Shown one piece after another: positions 44,429-53,222 of a stretch of DNA of 64,000 nucleotides. The notes beneath the pieces are model-generated. The model worked only from the letters and a program-made list of their open reading frames with translations, was not told the DNA's origin and did not search any database. This stretch comes from JAICMB01 sp035295125 (GTDB lineage Bacteria; Acidobacteriota; Terriglobia; Bryobacterales; Bryobacteraceae), in assembly GCA_035295125.1 (NCBI GenBank), contig DATGJP010000008.1:124001-188000 (forward strand), given 5' to 3'. Position numbers and translations under genes: made by a program. Each line of letters opens with the position of its first letter. Within the stretch, counting starts at the first letter, position 1.

Positions 44429-45334
44429 ATGGGGAAAATACGATTCCTGATTGTGTTTGCGCTCCTGGTTGGGGGCGTGGTGTTGGCGGCGATCGGGAGA
44501 ACCGACCCGCGCGTGAACTTTGGGTCGCTCATGTCGTTATGGTCGGATGCGCTCCGCGATACCGACCAGGTGGGGATGAAACTGACGCGCATGAGCGATG
44601 CGGATGAGATGCGTATCGGGGCGGAGATTGCCGCGACGATTCCAAGCACATCGAGCGCGTATCTCACCGACGTGGGTCAGACGCTGGTGCCTAACGTGCG
44701 GAGGCCGGGGATTCATTACCAGTTCCACGTCTACGACTCACCGTCGATTAATGCGTTTGCGATTCCGGGCGGGCAGATTTTCGTGACGTCCGCGATGCTC
44801 GGGATGGTGCAATCGGAGGCGGAGCTCGCGGCGGTATTGGGCCACGAGATTTCGCACGTCGACTTCCGGCACTGCATAGAGCACTACCAGTACGAGGAGA
44901 CGCTGCGGAAGGCAGGGGTGCCGGAGGTAGGCTGGCTGGTCGAGGTCGGGCACCGGCTTGCGACGATAGGAAACTCGCCGTACCAGGAACTGGAGGCGGA
45001 CGCGGGCGGAGAGACTCTGGCGATTAAGGCGGGGTATGATCCGGACGCGGCGGCGACGCTTTTCGCGCGGATGAAGGCGGAGTTCCACGAGCCGCCTCCG
45101 CAGCGGGAGAGCACTCCGACGGGCGAGATGGCGCAGGCGACGATTGGTGCGATCGGCTCGTATTTCCAGTCGCACCCGCCGTTCGATGAGCGCGAGCGGC
45201 AGTTGAATGCGCAAGTGGCGCGGCATCAGCGCGATTTGAAGGGGAAGGCGTTCTATGTGGGGAAGAAGAACCTTCAGGAGCAGGTGGCGCGCTCGCGGCA
45301 GCAGTTTCCGGGGGAGTTGCGGACGATCCATTGA
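44429..45334 (+). CDS. M48-family membrane-anchored metalloprotease
   Basis: The product has 301 residues with TAGGAGG 7 bases before the ATG. One N-terminal membrane segment (FLIVFALLVGGVVLAAIG) is followed by a periplasmic M48 domain. The zinc site is LAAVLGHEISHVDFRH, the third ligand is in YQELEADAGGETLA, and the upstream INAFAIPGGQIFVTSAML block is typical of BepA/LoiP-like proteases. These control outer-membrane protein assembly. It is third in the run after the lipid-recycling and DUF2339 genes. Confidence 0.92.
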   Translation: MGKIRFLIVFALLVGGVVLAAIGRTDPRVNFGSLMSLWSDALRDTDQVGMKLTRMSDADEMRIGAEIAATIPSTSSAYLTDVGQTLVPNVRRPGIHYQFHVYDSPSINAFAIPGGQIFVTSAMLGMVQSEAELAAVLGHEISHVDFRHCIEHYQYEETLRKAGVPEVGWLVEVGHRLATIGNSPYQELEADAGGETLAIKAGYDPDAAATLFARMKAEFHEPPPQRESTPTGEMAQATIGAIGSYFQSHPPFDERERQLNAQVARHQRDLKGKAFYVGKKNLQEQVARSRQQFPGELRTIH

Positions 45335-45419
45335 GTTGATTCCGCCGTCGGCACCGGGCATGGCGCGCCTTCGCGTCGCTGGCTTGTGGCTCAACCCTTT
45401 CCGGATGAAAATTTGCCCT

Positions 45420-46253
45420 TCAATGGGTCATGGCGTAAATGATGTAGTTCACTCCAATGCGGACGGCAAGGCCGGCGGCTTTTTCAGGGTACTCAGGATC
45501 GTCGGCCCATTCCCACGCGTCACCCAGATCCGAGTTGTATGAGATAGCGATCATGACACGGCCTTTGTCGTCGTAGATGCCGCGCCAATGGGCTCCTACG
45601 CCTCCGTCGCCGCAGTTTTTGCAGCCCCGGTACAGATGGGCGCGGCCGGGGACCTGGACGCGGTCGTTCAGGTCATAAACGGTGTGGAAGATGGGATCGT
45701 TATCGGGAATCTCGACGATGGGGCGGTCAGGGAAGACCATCCGAATTCTCTTCTCGAACATTTCCCATTCGTAGTTGCCATGAAAATCGTCGGCCATGAA
45801 GAATCCCCCGCGAAGGAGATATTCGCGGAGAATCTTGGCTTCGTCGGCAGTGAGACCCCATTCTCCAACCTGGACGGCATAGAGCCAGGGCCAGTTGTAG
45901 GCGTCGTCTCCATCCTCGAGTAGGATAGGCTGTTCAGCAGACCGAACGTGGAGCCGGGTGAGCCGCGCGACCGCTGTCGAAAAGTGGCGATCGGCGCGGG
46001 GGTAGTCCTGGGTCCAGAGTGACAGGCCCCGACGGAAGTCACCGTCAAATCGGCCGCGATAGCCGTCGTTGGGGCCCGGTGGAAACATCAGGCGGGCAAA
46101 GGTCCACTCCGTCTTTTCCTGATAGTTGGGAGGGAGTTCGAAATCGAAATATTCCACCCCGGGGTATTGGCGGAACGGGCGCTGGAAGGCGTAGACGGCC
46201 GTGCAGAGGATCATGCCCGATGTCAGCAACAGCAATGGCTTCGGCAGGATCAC
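45420..46253 (-). CDS. Secreted DUF4159-domain protein
   Basis: The product has 277 residues from a GTG that opens a signal peptide (ILPKPLLLLTSGMILCTAVY). An ATG 19 codons earlier is possible but adds residues without signal character. The DUF4159 body has FTFARL-like start (WTFARLMFPPG), LREYLLRGGFFMADDFHGN and VPDRPIVEIP-like runs (FPDRPIVEIPDNDPIFHTVY). The fold resembles glutamine-amidotransferase-like domains and is often linked to MoxR/DUF58 loci. None of those are nearby. Function unknown. Confidence 0.85.
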   Translation of the reverse strand: MILPKPLLLLTSGMILCTAVYAFQRPFRQYPGVEYFDFELPPNYQEKTEWTFARLMFPPGPNDGYRGRFDGDFRRGLSLWTQDYPRADRHFSTAVARLTRLHVRSAEQPILLEDGDDAYNWPWLYAVQVGEWGLTADEAKILREYLLRGGFFMADDFHGNYEWEMFEKRIRMVFPDRPIVEIPDNDPIFHTVYDLNDRVQVPGRAHLYRGCKNCGDGGVGAHWRGIYDDKGRVMIAISYNSDLGDAWEWADDPEYPEKAAGLAVRIGVNYIIYAMTH

Positions 46254-46391
46254 GCTCGGCCCCTTAAGGAGAGGGTAGCACTTGGGTGTCTCCGGCAGCC
46301 TGAAAGTCAATGGCGCTTAGGCCCCAGCTTTCAGCTTTCAGCGATCAGCTTAAGCGCGTGGGGCGAATTTCGGTACGATTGCGACCGACGC

Positions 46392-46861
46392 CTAACTCGC
46401 CAGAGGCTGAAGGTCCCGCAACATGGTTGGTCGATGAAAATAGTCCGCTGGCCAGTATTCGTTACGGAATGCGCGCCAGATCGCGTGGTTGCTGTCGATC
46501 GGGACCGGGTACGCGATCCGCAAATCCGAAACGGGTTTCTGCACGTTCCCTGGCTCCTGCCCGAAAGCAAACTCCGGCGCATGAACACCAATCACCACCA
46601 GTCCGGCATCTTTGTATTTCGCGGCCCAGGCTTTCATGTATGGCAACTCGCGTAGGCTGTTGATGCACGAGTACGTCCAGAAGTTCACCAGCACGACCTT
46701 GCCGCGCAGAGCCTTGCTGTTCAATGGAGCAGAATTGAGCCATGCCACGGCGGCATCGAAATCGGGCGCGCGCCCCTCATCTCCCTTGCCGGCGCCGATC
46801 GCCATGAGGCACACACAACCAGCGCGCTAAGCGCCGCGGCAAGTGACCAAAGATTTCTCAT
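46392..46861 (-). pseudogene. Broken secreted redoxin (DipZ-like thioredoxin fold)
   Basis: The original start is probably the ATG at 46861, overlapping the hydrolase stop, which opens a signal peptide (MRNLWSLAAALSALVVCAS). A one-base frame change near 46806-46815 then moves into the frame that encodes the thioredoxin part (VVLVNFWTYSCINSLRELPY, VVIGVHAPEFAFG, AIWRAFRNEYWPADYF). After ADYF the family sequence stops and only a short unrelated tail follows, so the C-terminal half is lost. The redox motif reads CINS in place of CINC. The remaining 140-codon frame could still be translated, but as a thioredoxin it would lack the resolving cysteine. Confidence 0.65.
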
Positions 46862-47865
46862 AAAGCCCCGACATCGATGACAGCCTGGGCAAATTCCCGC
46901 GGGGCTTCCTGCGGCACGTTGTGACCGATTCCTTTCAGGATGCGGTGCGCATACTTGCCCGTGAACTTGCTGCGATAAGATGTGCCGTCGGCCGCGGGTC
47001 CGTCGAAATCGCTCGCCATCGTTATGGTGGGAACCGTGATGGAGGGACCTTGAAAGAGTTTCCGTTCGAGGCCGTCGTATTTGGATTCGCCGTCCGCCAG
47101 GCTCAAGCGCCAGCGGTAATTGTGGATGACGATGTCGACGTGATCCGGATTATCGAAGGAAGCAGCAGTGCGCCGGAACGTCGCGTCGTCGAAGTTCCAC
47201 TTCGGCGATGCGTTCTTCCAGATGAGCTTGTTGAATTCGTTCCGGTTGTCGCGATAGCCGACCTTGCCGCGTTCTGTCGCGAAGTAATACTGATACCACC
47301 AGCCATACTCGGCCTGCGGCGGCAAAGGTTTCAGGTTCGCAGCGAGGCTCGTAATCAAATAGCCGCTCACTGCGACGATCGCCTTGCAGCGTTCCGGCCA
47401 GAGCGCGGCCATGATAGCGGCCGTTCGCGACCCCCAATCGAACCCGCCGATGATTGCGTTTTGGATTCTGAGAGCGTCCATGAGCGCAATGATGTCGAGT
47501 GCAACAACCGACTGTTGGCCATTCCGAAACGTTTCGTTGGAAAGAAAGCGTGTCGTACCGTATCCGCGCAGGTGCGGAACGATGACTCGATAGCCCTTTG
47601 ATGCCAATTGAGGAGCTACATCAACGTAGCTGTGAATGTCGTATGGCCAGCCATGGAGCAGGATCACCGGCGGTCTCTCGCCGGGCCCCTCTTCGGCGTA
47701 TCCAATGCTCAGAAGGTCGGCATCGATCTGCTTGACAGAGGAGAACGACTTGCTTGTCTGCGCTTTTGCCAGGCCTGTCGTTGCGAGATGGGCGCCACCA
47801 AGCGCGATGGCGGCGTTCTGGAGAAAGCGGCGGCGGTTCGGACTCGTTTCTTGGAGCATTTTCAC
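46858..47865 (-). CDS. Tat-exported alpha/beta hydrolase (epoxide-hydrolase/dehalogenase type)
   Basis: The product has 335 residues. The N-terminus NRRRFLQNAAIALGGAHLA is a Tat signal. The hydrolase core has HGWPYD (oxyanion), GGFDWGSRTAAI with aspartate as nucleophile, and a C-terminal GIGHNVPQEAP supplying histidine. The aspartate nucleophile points to epoxide hydrolase or haloalkane dehalogenase relatives rather than esterases. It is the middle gene of an overlapping minus-strand trio: Ohr before it (4-base overlap) and a broken redoxin after it (4-base overlap), suggesting an oxidative-stress or detoxification operon. Confidence 0.88.
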   Translation of the reverse strand: MKMLQETSPNRRRFLQNAAIALGGAHLATTGLAKAQTSKSFSSVKQIDADLLSIGYAEEGPGERPPVILLHGWPYDIHSYVDVAPQLASKGYRVIVPHLRGYGTTRFLSNETFRNGQQSVVALDIIALMDALRIQNAIIGGFDWGSRTAAIMAALWPERCKAIVAVSGYLITSLAANLKPLPPQAEYGWWYQYYFATERGKVGYRDNRNEFNKLIWKNASPKWNFDDATFRRTAASFDNPDHVDIVIHNYRWRLSLADGESKYDGLERKLFQGPSITVPTITMASDFDGPAADGTSYRSKFTGKYAHRILKGIGHNVPQEAPREFAQAVIDVGAL

Positions 47866-48305
47866 TGCACCATCTCCGCTTGGGCTGTAACGATGTTTGT
47901 AGTGACGTTGATGTTGCCGTGCGTCGCGCGCGAATAGGGACAGGCCTGGTGGGCTGCATCCACGAGCGCTTCTGCCGTCTCACGGTCCATGCCGGGTAAA
48001 CTGACGTTGAGGCGCGCGGCTAATCCGTGGACTCCGTGCTCCAGTCCCAGGTCAACCTCTGCGTCGATATCCACCTCGGGCGGTAACGCGATCCTGCGTT
48101 TTCCTGCGATGAGTTTGATTGCCGATAGAAAACAGGCCGACCAACCCACCGCGAATAGTTGCTCCGGGTTGGTGCCCTCGCCTGGCGCGCCGGGAATAGA
48201 CAGCTTGACGTCTAGCCGGCCGTCGGAAGTACGTGAGTGACCATTGTCCCGGCCGCCGGTGGTGTGTGCTTTGGCTGTGTAAAGTACCTTATCGAGTTCG
48301 ATCAT
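47862..48305 (-). CDS. ohr: Organic hydroperoxide resistance protein (Ohr/OsmC family)
   Basis: The product has 147 residues from the ATG reading MIELDKVLYTAKAHTTGGRD, which follows GAAAGGA by 7 bases; an ATG six codons upstream is less likely. The two reactive cysteines are in VGWSACFLSA and HQACPYSRAT, and NPEQLFA is conserved. Ohr reduces organic hydroperoxides with lipoyl or thiol donors. It heads the operon with the hydrolase and the broken redoxin. No MarR-type OhrR gene is next to it; the nearest regulator is the divergent sigma-54 activator. Confidence 0.93.
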   Translation of the reverse strand: MIELDKVLYTAKAHTTGGRDNGHSRTSDGRLDVKLSIPGAPGEGTNPEQLFAVGWSACFLSAIKLIAGKRRIALPPEVDIDAEVDLGLEHGVHGLAARLNVSLPGMDRETAEALVDAAHQACPYSRATHGNINVTTNIVTAQAEMVQ

Positions 48306-48680
48306 AGTGGTTTCCTTTCGCATTCAGGGGCAAGTCCAGCGCTGTGCCTGCAAGCAGGACCCCATCCTCGTTGGTTCCCTTATTCCATTGAAGGTGCGTC
48401 GTTAGCGGGTTCTTGAGGCCTCGGAGACTTTGATATCAGTGTCGACGTGTAGTCTCGAACTAGCAATCACGCCTCTGAAAGTGTCGGCGGACCGACGCAC
48501 CGCTGATACTGACGCGGAGTAGGAAATCATCCCCCTAAAGAGGTAAGGTCGCCCGCAACCATCGGGGGACTAAATCAACATCGATCTGGGGACGAATCAA
48601 AACGAACAAAGCCGCAGAATCGAGAACAGGAAGAAGGCAACGGAAGCCCTTCCGTTAGCAGTGCGAGGAGGAAAGTCACG
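48306..48680. other. 375-base divergent regulatory gap
   Basis: No gene is supported here. It separates ohr from the sigma-54 activator and must hold both promoters. I see a loose inverted pair (TCCCCC near 48530 and GGGGGA near 48565) and a strong GAGGAGGAAAG ribosome site for the activator. I could not find a convincing -24/-12 site or OhrR-type palindrome. Confidence 0.5.
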
Positions 48681-49694
48681 ATGGCTACTTTGGATTTGAT
48701 CGGATCGAGCGTAAAGTTCCGCTCTTTGCTCGACAACATCGATATGGTTGCACCGGTAGACTCGGCCGTTCTGATTCAGGGCGAAACGGGTACCGGGAAA
48801 GAAGTGATTGCGCGAGCGATTCATGAGGCCAGCCCTCGCCGTAAGAACCGTTTCGTGGCGCTCAATTGCGCTGCGATCCCAAGCACGTTATTGGAAAGTG
48901 AAATTTTCGGCTACGAAAAGGGCGCATTCACCGGCGCCGTCGCTCAGACGATTGGCCGTTTTCAAGCCGCCGACCGCGGAACGCTGTTTCTGGATGAAAT
49001 CGGAGATCTTCCTCTTGAATTGCAGCCGAAACTTCTCCGCGCCCTTCAGGAAAAGCAGTTCGAGCGTCTGGGTGGCGGTCATACGCTTCAGGTGGACGTG
49101 CGGGTCATAGCCGCTACGAATCAGGATCTGCGGCAGATGGTCGAAGAGAAAAAGTTCCGCGCCGATCTTTATTACCGCCTGAACGTGTTTCCGATGACAC
49201 TGCCTCCGCTGCGGGAGCGTGCCGGGGACATCCCCCTGCTGGTCGAACATTTCGTTCAGAAGTTCGCGAGACAGCAGGGCAAAATGATAGTCGGAGTCCC
49301 CGATGACGTGATGGAAGCTCTGAAACGACACGACTGGCCGGGAAATATCCGGGAACTGCAAAATGTCATCGAGCGCGGTGTGATTCTGACGACAGGCGCT
49401 GTGCTAAGCCGGCATATAATCGATAACCTGCAACCCATAGAGGCCGCGCCGATGGCCAGGTCGGTAGCCGCGGAGTCATCCCCCGTTAAGACTCTAGCCG
49501 ATGCCGAGCGTCTGCATATTGCGGCTGCACTTCGTGAAACCGGTGGCGTTGTCGGTGGGCCGCGTGGAGCCGCCGCTCAACTGGGCCTTCCGAGGACCAC
49601 GCTAATTGCCAGGATGCAGCGCCTGGGGATTTCCGGCGCGACATCGCGAAGGCGGGAGCCTGACTTGCAGGTTATGGGCGCTGTCGCGGGCTGA
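48681..49694 (+). CDS. Sigma-54 activator without a sensor domain
   Basis: The product has 337 residues. The AAA+ domain begins almost at the N-terminus: Walker A GETGTGKEVIARAIHEA, ESEIFGYEKGAFTGA with an intact GAFTGA loop, Walker B TLFLDEIGD, and FRADLYYRLNVFPM. A C-terminal Fis-type helix-turn-helix follows (RGAAAQLGLPRTTLIARM). There is no receiver, PAS or GAF domain, so the protein would be constitutively active or controlled by a partner, as with PspF-type activators. Divergent from ohr. Confidence 0.92.
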   Translation: MATLDLIGSSVKFRSLLDNIDMVAPVDSAVLIQGETGTGKEVIARAIHEASPRRKNRFVALNCAAIPSTLLESEIFGYEKGAFTGAVAQTIGRFQAADRGTLFLDEIGDLPLELQPKLLRALQEKQFERLGGGHTLQVDVRVIAATNQDLRQMVEEKKFRADLYYRLNVFPMTLPPLRERAGDIPLLVEHFVQKFARQQGKMIVGVPDDVMEALKRHDWPGNIRELQNVIERGVILTTGAVLSRHIIDNLQPIEAAPMARSVAAESSPVKTLADAERLHIAAALRETGGVVGGPRGAAAQLGLPRTTLIARMQRLGISGATSRRREPDLQVMGAVAG

Positions 49695-49742
49695 GCGGAA
49701 AACGACAGCCAGGCTCAACGCCGCAAGCCGTTACCTGTCAGA

Positions 49743-50333
49743 TTACGAGGCAGCCACTTCCCGATCCAGGTAGCCGTTCAAATGTGCTTGCACGCGACGT
49801 AAAGCCTCGTCGCTGCGTTGGATTCGGCTGATCATGAGCGCGCCTTCCATGGCGGCCACGATTAAGACAGCCACAGATTTGGGATCCACATCCCGCCGGA
49901 CTTCACCGCATTCCTGGGATTGTTCCAGGATGCCCTGCATACGCGCCAGCCACCCGCGCAGGGCTTTAGAAACGTGCGCCCGAAGCACCGGATTGCCATC
50001 GTCGGAATCGATTGCCGTATTGAGAATTGGACATCCGCCCGGTACGGGTGACCGGCGCTCGATGAGGCCTGCGATCAGCTGTTTGAGCTTCTCGATGCCA
50101 TTCGCGGTATCGTCCAATTGCGACCACCGCGCATTCCACGCGGCTTCCCAGGTGTAGTCGAACGCCTCCGCGGCAAGTTCCTCCTTACTGGAGAAGTGCC
50201 GGTAGATGCCGCCTTTCTTTAGGCCGGTGGCCTGCATCAGGTCGTTGAGGGAGCTGCCTTCGTAACCCTTTTTGTTGAAGATCGGCGCGGCGGCTTCGAC
50301 GATCTTACGTCGCGTTTGTTCACCCTTTGTCAT
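49743..50333 (-). CDS. TetR/AcrR-family repressor of the efflux operon
   Basis: The product has 196 residues from MTKGEQ, with an ATG four codons upstream as alternative. The helix-turn-helix region is EAAAPIFNKKGYEGSSLNDL and LKKGGIYRHFSSKEELAAEA, standard for TetR. The ligand domain contains GGCPILNTAIDSDD, as in the YcdC/AcrR-type C-terminal group. It is divergent from the TolC-HlyD-DHA2 operon, with two palindromes between, so it most likely represses both itself and the pump. Confidence 0.92.
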   Translation of the reverse strand: MTKGEQTRRKIVEAAAPIFNKKGYEGSSLNDLMQATGLKKGGIYRHFSSKEELAAEAFDYTWEAAWNARWSQLDDTANGIEKLKQLIAGLIERRSPVPGGCPILNTAIDSDDGNPVLRAHVSKALRGWLARMQGILEQSQECGEVRRDVDPKSVAVLIVAAMEGALMISRIQRSDEALRRVQAHLNGYLDREVAAS

Positions 50334-50366
50334 GAATGTTCTCACTCCATTGACTCGATGCTTTAT

Positions 50367-50382
50367 GAGACCACATGGTCTC
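50367..50382. promoter_or_regulatory. TetR operator 1
   Basis: GAGACCACATGGTCTC has 7-base arms (GAGACCA/TGGTCTC) around CA. It is 34 bases from the repressor start and shares G-GACC and GGTCTC with the second site 40 bases away. Confidence 0.7.
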
Positions 50383-50406
50383 TAAACAAAAGTCTATCAC
50401 AAATCT

Positions 50407-50422
50407 GCGACCGATCGGTCTC
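50407..50422. promoter_or_regulatory. TetR operator 2
   Basis: GCGACCGATCGGTCTC contains the perfect 12-base palindrome GACCGATCGGTC and agrees with operator 1 in 11 of 16 positions. It lies 33 bases before the tolC-like start codon. The 40-base spacing is near four helical turns. Confidence 0.7.
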
Positions 50423-50454
50423 AATCGCATCAAACTTGCTTAGAAGGTAGCGAG

Positions 50455-51924
50455 ATGAAGAAAACGGCATTGACATTGATCCTGGCCATAAACGCAATCG
50501 CGTGGGGCCAGACGGCGGGCCCGCTCGGGTATTCGATCTCGACTCCGCATCCTATTAACCCCGCGGGCGGCACGACCACACCAAGCGCTCAGGCGACGCA
50601 GCAACAGAATCCTTACCTCGGCAGCGTTCCGGCGAGCAACACGGGAACGAAGATCCGGCTCTCCTTAAAGGGAGCTATCGAGCATGGTCTTCATTACAAC
50701 CTCGGTTTGGTCGAAACAACCCAAGCCAGCGCGGATGCTCGGGCGGAGAGGATGCGGGCGCTGGCGGCGTTATTGCCGCAGTTGTCGGCGGATGCCCGCC
50801 AGGGATATGAAAACCTCAGCCTGAAAGAGATTGGCATCAAGCTGCCGCCGATTCCCGGGCTTCCCGGTCTTCCTCCGACAACTGGCGCCTTTGGATATCA
50901 GGACGCCCGCATCATCGCCTCGCAGTCGATTTACAATGGCGAGTTTCGAAACCAGTACCGTGCCCGGAAGAGCCAGGAACAAGCATCGGCGCTGAGCATT
51001 CAGGATTCGCGCGACGTGGTGGTTTTCGCAGTCGGGACAGCTTATTTACAGGTGCTTGCCAGCGCCGCCCGAGTGGACACTGCGAAGGCGCAACTCGCAT
51101 CCGCCGTGGAACTGGATCGGCAAACGGCGAATCGCGTCAAGAATGAAGTTGCGCCGGAGATCGACTCGATCCGCGCTCAGGTGGAGCACCAATCCACCGA
51201 GCAGCGGCTCACGAATGCGACCAACCAACTCCAAAAAGACAAGCTGACGCTCGCGCGCATCATTGGGCTCGCCATCGATCAGGATTTTGAATTGACCGAT
51301 GCGATGACTTACCGTCCACTCGAGGGCTTGACCACCGAGTCGGCAACTACAGAGGCTCTGAATTCCCGCTCCGATCTACGCAGCGCGCAGGCGAGCGTCG
51401 AGGCAGCCTCGTTTAACGTTCGCTCTCAGAAGGCGCAGCGCTTACCCGTCGTATCTGTAAGTGCCAACTATGGCGGTGGTGGACCAAACATAGGCAACTT
51501 CAACCAGGTGTACACGCTCACTGGCGATGTTTCCGTTCCGATCTTCACGGGAGGCAGGATTCGCGCCGATATTGAACAGGCCCAGGAGGATCTCGCCCGC
51601 AAAAAGGCGGAATACGAGGACTTAAAAGGCCGCGTCGCTTACGACGTCCGGGTGGCATGGCTGGATGTTAACGCGTCGGAATCGAGCGTTAAGGTCGCGC
51701 AGCGCAACAAGTCGCTGGCAGATCAGGCGCTCGTTCAGTCCCAGGATCGTTACACGAATGGAGTCACGAACTATTTAGAGGTTGTTCAGGCACAGGAAGC
51801 CGTCGCACAGGCGAGCGAAAACTACATCGAAAGCCTGTTCTCGTACGACGTGTCAATGATTTCCCTCGCGCGAGCCATCGGCGGCGCGGAGGCGAAGCTT
51901 TCGAACTATCTAGGAGGCAAATAA
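50455..51924 (+). CDS. TolC-family outer membrane efflux protein
   Basis: The product has 489 residues with a signal peptide (MKKTALTLILAINAIAWGQT). Two outer-membrane-efflux repeats are visible by their parallel starts (LKGAIEHGLHYNLGLVETTQ; LNSRSDLRSAQASVEAASF) and long periplasmic helices. The strand VSVSANYGGGGPN and QDRYTNGVTNYLEVVQAQEA are typical of TolC/NodT proteins. It forms the outer-membrane channel of the tripartite pump encoded by the next two genes, 1 and 7 bases apart. Expression is probably set by the divergent TetR repressor. Confidence 0.93.
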   Translation: MKKTALTLILAINAIAWGQTAGPLGYSISTPHPINPAGGTTTPSAQATQQQNPYLGSVPASNTGTKIRLSLKGAIEHGLHYNLGLVETTQASADARAERMRALAALLPQLSADARQGYENLSLKEIGIKLPPIPGLPGLPPTTGAFGYQDARIIASQSIYNGEFRNQYRARKSQEQASALSIQDSRDVVVFAVGTAYLQVLASAARVDTAKAQLASAVELDRQTANRVKNEVAPEIDSIRAQVEHQSTEQRLTNATNQLQKDKLTLARIIGLAIDQDFELTDAMTYRPLEGLTTESATTEALNSRSDLRSAQASVEAASFNVRSQKAQRLPVVSVSANYGGGGPNIGNFNQVYTLTGDVSVPIFTGGRIRADIEQAQEDLARKKAEYEDLKGRVAYDVRVAWLDVNASESSVKVAQRNKSLADQALVQSQDRYTNGVTNYLEVVQAQEAVAQASENYIESLFSYDVSMISLARAIGGAEAKLSNYLGGK

Positions 51925-51925
51925 C

Positions 51926-53215
51926 ATGGCGCGAACTGTTGAAACCGAACTTGTTGAATCACCCAAACAGGAGTGGAAGCCGGAGATTGTTGAGACGGAA
52001 CACACCGAAACACAGGAATCCGGGGGCGCCGATCCCGCGCAGCCCCATCGACGCAGGGCCTCGCGCTGGCTTCTGCTCGCATTCTCAGTCGTAGCGATTG
52101 CAGCGGCTGTACTGTGGTGGCAGCACTCCCGGAACTACGAGTCTACCGACGACGCCGAGATCGAAGGACACCTCGACCTGGTGAGCACGCGCGTCAGCGG
52201 AACCGTAACCTACATCAACCCGCTCGTCGAGGACAATCAGTTCGTCAAAGAAGGAACCCTGTTGCTCGAACTCGACCCGCGAGACTACGCCGCCGACCTG
52301 GAGCACGCGACGGCGAATCTCAACACTCGGGCAGCCGAGGCGCACGCGGCACAGGTGAGAGTTCCCATTGTTAATGCGAGCGCCTTTGGCCAGCTTCACT
52401 CGGCCGAAGCGGCAAGGTCGGAGGCGCTGGCCCGGGTCGGCTCGGAGCAGGCGAATCTCGCCGTAGCCCAGCATAAACTGCTCGAAGACGAAGCGATCCA
52501 TGCCCGGGCGGAACGGGACCGCGTGCGATATGAGGCACTGGTGGAAAAGCACGAGATCTCGCGTTCCGATTATGATGCTCGCGCGACGGAGGCCACAGCG
52601 GCGGCTCAAGCCGTTGAAGGGGACCGCGCGGCGATTTCGTCAATGGAACAAAGGATCTCTGAAGCACGAAACCTGGTAACCGAGCGCGAAGCGGCTATCG
52701 AATCCGCCCAGATCGCGCCGCAGCAGGTGAGCGATGCGCGCGCACAGTCCGACTCAGCGTCCGGCTATCTCGCGCAGGCGCGCGCCGACTTGCGTACCGC
52801 GCAACTGAACCTCAGCTACACGAAGATCTACGCGCCCGTAAGCGGAGTAATCGGCCGCAAGACCGTCGAGTTGGGGCATCGCGTGCAGCCCGGACAAAGC
52901 TTGCTCGCGATCGTGCCTTTAGACGACATCTGGGTCACGGCGAATTTCAAAGAGACGCAGCTTAAACGGATGCGTTCCGGCCAGCCCGTCACGGTCCGCA
53001 TCGATACTTTCGGCCGCGACTACCAGGGAACCGTCGAGAATCTTCCCGGCGCGGCGGGTCCGCTGTTCAGCCTCTTTCCGCCCGAAAACGCGACCGGAAA
53101 CTACGTGAAGGTGGTGCAGCGATTCCCGGTTCGGATTCGCTTCAACAAGGACCAGGATCCCGAACACGCGCTGCGTCCTGGCATGTCCGTAGAGCCCACC
53201 GTAACAGTTCGCTAA
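51926..53215 (+). CDS. HlyD/EmrA-family membrane fusion protein
   Basis: The product has 429 residues. A single N-terminal membrane segment (WLLLAFSVVAIAAAVLWW) follows an acidic cytoplasmic tail. The biotinyl-lipoyl half-domains are at STRVSGTVTYINPLVEDNQF and LNLSYTKIYAPVSGVIGRKT, with a long coiled hairpin between. The beta-barrel end has VTANFKETQLKRMRSGQPV. It matches EmrA, which joins the DHA2 pump to TolC. It ends 7 bases before the pump gene. Confidence 0.93.
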   Translation: MARTVETELVESPKQEWKPEIVETEHTETQESGGADPAQPHRRRASRWLLLAFSVVAIAAAVLWWQHSRNYESTDDAEIEGHLDLVSTRVSGTVTYINPLVEDNQFVKEGTLLLELDPRDYAADLEHATANLNTRAAEAHAAQVRVPIVNASAFGQLHSAEAARSEALARVGSEQANLAVAQHKLLEDEAIHARAERDRVRYEALVEKHEISRSDYDARATEATAAAQAVEGDRAAISSMEQRISEARNLVTEREAAIESAQIAPQQVSDARAQSDSASGYLAQARADLRTAQLNLSYTKIYAPVSGVIGRKTVELGHRVQPGQSLLAIVPLDDIWVTANFKETQLKRMRSGQPVTVRIDTFGRDYQGTVENLPGAAGPLFSLFPPENATGNYVKVVQRFPVRIRFNKDQDPEHALRPGMSVEPTVTVR

Positions 53216-53222
53216 GGATTTT

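Noticed and set aside
46311..46391. Short repeats (AGCTTTCAGC twice) as an insertion footprint
   Set aside because: Only two imperfect copies, in the scar after the broken redoxin; too little to name an element.
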